A stretch of 44,677 nucleotides of DNA from the NCBI RefSeq assembly GCF_000003605.2, contig NW_003107180.1:1-44677 (forward strand). The letters run 5' to 3'. Below are positions 41,576 to 44,677 of this stretch, in pieces. Under the pieces are notes generated by a model. It worked only from the letters and a program-made list of their open reading frames with translations, did no database searches and was not told the origin of the DNA. The position numbers and the translations under genes were made by a program. The stretch's first letter is position 1, and every line of letters starts with the position of its first letter. The stretch is from Saccoglossus kowalevskii. Taxonomy: Eukaryota > Hemichordata > Enteropneusta > Harrimaniidae.

Positions 41576-43030
41576 ATGGCTGGAATTCGGCCTATTGGCA
41601 GAAAAGACAGAGTTCTTTGTTTGGTTTTAAAATCTGAATCTGCAACACCTAAACAGGTGTTTGATTATTTAAAATCCTTCGACATTGATGTGAAGCTTCA
41701 CTTGGAAGCGGTTGAAAAGCTTGGTCCGTCAAAATATGATGTCACCTTCCGTTCCTTACCCTTCAGAAGAAATTTTGAAGAGAAAATTGCTGCCTCAGCA
41801 GACTGTTCCTCATCTTCATATGAAGAATCCACTATCGTCACCGCCTCATACGTGGGCAATGATCTAGATGACTCATACATGCAACATGCTTTATCCAGAT
41901 TTGGAAAGGTTCTTGCTGCACGAAAATGCGTCTACTCTGAGTTTCCTACTTGCTTTAATGGAATTCGTCAATATAAAGTTAAATTGGGGCGAAATATTCC
42001 TCCCCGTCTGCACATCTGCAATAGAAATGTTTGGATTTCTTATCCCGGTCAGCCTAAGATCTGTGCCCGCTGTCACGGAGTTGATCACTTTGCTAAAGAA
42101 TGCAAAGAAGTTGTTTGCTTTCGCTGTCTTGGAGTTGGCCACTTTATTGACAACTGTACCAATGACATAAAGTGTACTGTGTGCCATGAAAACGGGCACA
42201 ACTTCCGCCAATGCAAAGTCTCTTTTGTGAACAAAGCCAGTGTTATGAACAAGTGGTCCACATCACCACAAGCAAGCCGGCCATCTGACCCTGCTCCTGA
42301 CAAACCTGTCCATGATACCTCTCCAGCTGATTCGGCTGATATCACTGACCCTGTAATCTCACCTGCCTGTCCGGTTCAACCTGATATGAATTACGATTCT
42401 CCTCCGATCTTGCCTATTTCTAAACATGATTCTGCGAAAACTACTTCTGGACCAGGCGCCATCTCTTCTTCACCCGCCAGTGTATCACCATCTGAAACTG
42501 TTGGTAGTGAACCCGAAGACATTTCTGATATGGTGGCTGAAGCTCCTATTCTTCCCCATCTTGCTAGCGGAAAACGCCCAGCAGAAGATGACTATGTTCC
42601 CTCCACTGAAGATCACAAACGAACTAGGGTCCCTGGCTTTTCACACGATGTCACTATTGTTTCTGATTGCGAGAGCTTCACCAGTGCTGACGAACAAAGT
42701 GTAAACACATCGAATGTGAATACTGAAACTAAGGCTGCCTTGTCGAGGACAAGAGATTCTCGCCTCCACAAACTGAACCAGGTGGAAGTTACATGTCACC
42801 GAGTGTCTGATGCGGACTGCAATAGCGAATTTACTGGATGGCCTGCCCTGGTTTCTCATCTCCAAGCTCACCACTCTTTTCTGGACACGGTGCAACTGCT
42901 CTGTCCTGTCGAAGCATGTGAAGCTGTGTCTGTCACGCCATCCGAGTGGCTCGTCCACTGTTGCGAAGCCCACCCACGATGGGTTCTGAACAAAGAATCC
43001 AGCTATTTTGATGATTATTTTACGAAATAA
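41576..43030 (+). CDS. ORF1, family B (B3): CCHC/CCHH zinc-finger protein
   Basis: 484 aa from GCCATGG to TAA, intact. It has three complete CCHC knuckles and both C-terminal CCHH fingers at the same positions as in B2. It differs from B2 by scattered substitutions (for example LPFRRN for LSFRRN, KLGRN for KLGGN), so it is a somewhat older or separate lineage of family B. It lies 20 nt upstream of ORF2. Confidence 0.92.
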   Translation: MAGIRPIGRKDRVLCLVLKSESATPKQVFDYLKSFDIDVKLHLEAVEKLGPSKYDVTFRSLPFRRNFEEKIAASADCSSSSYEESTIVTASYVGNDLDDSYMQHALSRFGKVLAARKCVYSEFPTCFNGIRQYKVKLGRNIPPRLHICNRNVWISYPGQPKICARCHGVDHFAKECKEVVCFRCLGVGHFIDNCTNDIKCTVCHENGHNFRQCKVSFVNKASVMNKWSTSPQASRPSDPAPDKPVHDTSPADSADITDPVISPACPVQPDMNYDSPPILPISKHDSAKTTSGPGAISSSPASVSPSETVGSEPEDISDMVAEAPILPHLASGKRPAEDDYVPSTEDHKRTRVPGFSHDVTIVSDCESFTSADEQSVNTSNVNTETKAALSRTRDSRLHKLNQVEVTCHRVSDADCNSEFTGWPALVSHLQAHHSFLDTVQLLCPVEACEAVSVTPSEWLVHCCEAHPRWVLNKESSYFDDYFTK

Positions 43031-43050
43031 AGGTACTTCTCACCAAAAAT

Positions 43051-44677
43051 ATGTCTGTCTCTATTATTTCAATAAACATAAATGGTTTAAAAGATTATAT
43101 GAAAAGGTCTCTTTTTTTCAAATACTGTCATGAATCTAACTTTGATATCATCCTTGTCCAGGAGGCACATGTTTGTTCTCTTGAGGAAGGAAAGCAGTGG
43201 GAGAGAGAATGGGGTGGTAGTGCGATATGGAGTCTCGGCTCGAACAACAGCAGAGGTGTGGGAATCCTCCTTTCACCGAAATGTAATGTTTCATTTGACA
43301 ACGCGGTTTCTGATGATAGTGGCAGAGTGGTGTCAAGTGTTGTGAAGTGGAACACAAACCTTTTTAAAGTTATTTCTGTGTATGCTCCTAATATGCCTTC
43401 TCAGAGGAAAAAATTCCTTGACTCGCTTCATCAATTTCTTGGAGGTAACTACCCCCTGATTCTTGGTGGGGACTTTAATTGTATTGAGAGTAGTATGGAC
43501 AAGTTGGGAGGTTCTCTAACATGCTCCCATTCCTATGTAGGGGGCTTAGAGTTGGGAAATCTTTGCTCTGAACTTAGTCTTGTGGATGTTTGGCGAAAGC
43601 ATCATCCTTCTGCATCACAATTCACCTGGCGCAACAAGCACAACTCTGTTTCATCTAGGATTGACCGATTTTATGTATCTTCATCCCTGAATGTATCTTC
43701 TGCGACTATTTCTGCTTTCACTCTTTCTGATCATGATGCTGTATGTATTCTGCTTAAAGCCTTTAATTCCCCTGCTCGGGGACCTGGAGTATGGAAATGT
43801 AACGTCTCACTCCTCCAGGATCCGGAGATTATAAGATCCATCGAAGACAACTATGAAAGATGGAAGACTCTGAAGCCGGCCTTTGATAACATCAGTGAAT
43901 GGTGGGATATGGTTAAAGACCGTTGTAAATCTTGTCTCATTTCATATGCTTGTCAAAAATCTCATGCAAGAAAGGTCAAACTTAAATATCTTAATGATGA
44001 GCTTCAGCATCTGACGTCCAAGCTGAATCAGGGGGACCGGTCCCAATCCAGCCTTGAGCAGTATTCTTCTGTAAGAGATCAAATCAACTCCCTGAATATG
44101 TCTAATCTCGAAGGCGCCAAAATCCGTGCGCGGGTTCAGAATCTTGATGAAAATGAGAAGTGCTCTCGTTATTTTCTTGGTCGTGAACGCCGTCGCGGAA
44201 AAATGAAAGTAATTTCTGCCATCAGAGACACGAATGGAGACATTCACCATTCTCAGAAAAATATTTTGAATACAATTCACAACTTCTATGCATCTCTGTT
44301 CACTTCTAAATCATCACTTGACGAAGAAGATCAGGATTTTTTTCTTTCACAGGTGACTCACAGTCTTCCAAGTAGCCAGCGTGATTCTTTGGAATCACCT
44401 CTGAAAACTTCTGAAATTGAACATGCCCTTAGGGGCATGGAGAACAACAAAACACCCGGAAGAGATGGTTTGCCAAAGGAATTTTATATTCATTGCTGGC
44501 ACTTTCTGAAATATGATCTGACTGACGTCATCAATGAAGAGCTTTCTTCCGGTCATCTTTCTTCATCTCAAAGAAAGGCGTCATCACCCTTATCAATAAG
44601 ATATCGATGTCACCAAACCTGGCAATGAAAACTCTCACTCGATCCAAAGACAACGTCCTATATCGCTTTTGATGTGG
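43051..44677 (+). CDS. ORF2, family B (B3): N-terminal part, incomplete at window end
   Basis: Starts at MSVSIISININGLK. The APE-like endonuclease is complete (QEAH, GGDFN, SDH), then the linker and the start of the RT (NNKTPGRDGLPKEFY). A missing A near 44570 (TCTCAAAGAAAGG for TCTCAAAAGAAAGG) breaks the frame, with a stop at 44626-44628. Because deletions pile up towards the window end, I read this as sequence error rather than a true pseudogene. RT catalytic motifs lie beyond the window. Confidence 0.85.

Larger units (their letters stand above)
41384..44677 (+). mobile_element. Family B U5-targeted LINE (copy B3), 5' part, cut by window end
   Basis: Canonical 5' junction, 5' UTR (41384-41575, with GTAAGT at 41409-41414), complete ORF1 and the first 1.6 kb of ORF2. 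No disabling change is seen before about 44570. The last 110 bases carry at least five single-base deletions relative to B1 and B2, most likely assembly-edge errors. Confidence 0.92.

Overview
This window is one stretch of a tandem U5 snRNA gene cluster that has been colonised repeatedly by two families of non-LTR (LINE) retrotransposons. The host is a eukaryote, most likely an animal. The evidence is a recognisable U5 snRNA with the invariant loop I sequence GCCTTTTAC, an Sm site and a 3' terminal hairpin; a metazoan-style proximal sequence element (PSE) 63 bp upstream of each gene; and two-ORF retrotransposons of the L1/Tx1 type. I cannot name the species. There are no bacterial genes, CRISPR arrays or host protein genes.

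The repeat unit is about 970 bp: a U5 gene of about 119 bp plus about 850 bp of non-coding spacer. I count 21 U5 loci, all on the + strand: 15 uninterrupted and 6 interrupted by a retrotransposon. Layout: 1-1318, 3' end of a family B element; 1319-2285, one unit; 2286-7711, family A element (A1); 7712-15459, eight units; 15460-20909, family A element (A2); 20910-26158, five units plus a partial one; 26155-31172, 5'-truncated family B element (B1); 31173-32139, one unit; 32140-37506, family B element (B2); 37507-41383, four units; 41384-44677, 5' part of a family B element (B3), cut by the window end.

Every retrotransposon is in the same orientation as U5. All six 3' junctions and 5' junctions that can be scored (except the deleted 5' end of B1) sit at the same place, between U5 AAATC(TT) and (T)CGCCTTTTAC, on the 5' side of loop I. 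These are therefore site-specific elements. Families that target U2 snRNA (Keno, Utopia) and 5S rRNA (Mutsu) genes are known to me; I know of none described for U5. A full element is about 5.43-5.45 kb. ORF1 encodes a nucleic-acid-binding protein with three CCHC knuckles and two C-terminal CCHH fingers. ORF2 encodes an APE-like endonuclease, a reverse transcriptase with YADD, and a C-terminal CCHC motif. The 3' UTRs of the two families are diverged but share a covarying RNA fold, a candidate recognition site for the reverse transcriptase.

The interrupted genes keep the U5 promoter and the first 31 nt of U5 upstream of the element, so the elements are placed to be transcribed by the host snRNA promoter. 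A2 is the only copy with both ORFs open across their full length, though its third ORF1 knuckle has lost a cysteine. A1, B1 and B2 each carry a frameshift or deletion. Single-base deletions cluster at both window ends, which suggests the window is an assembled contig with poorly polished ends.
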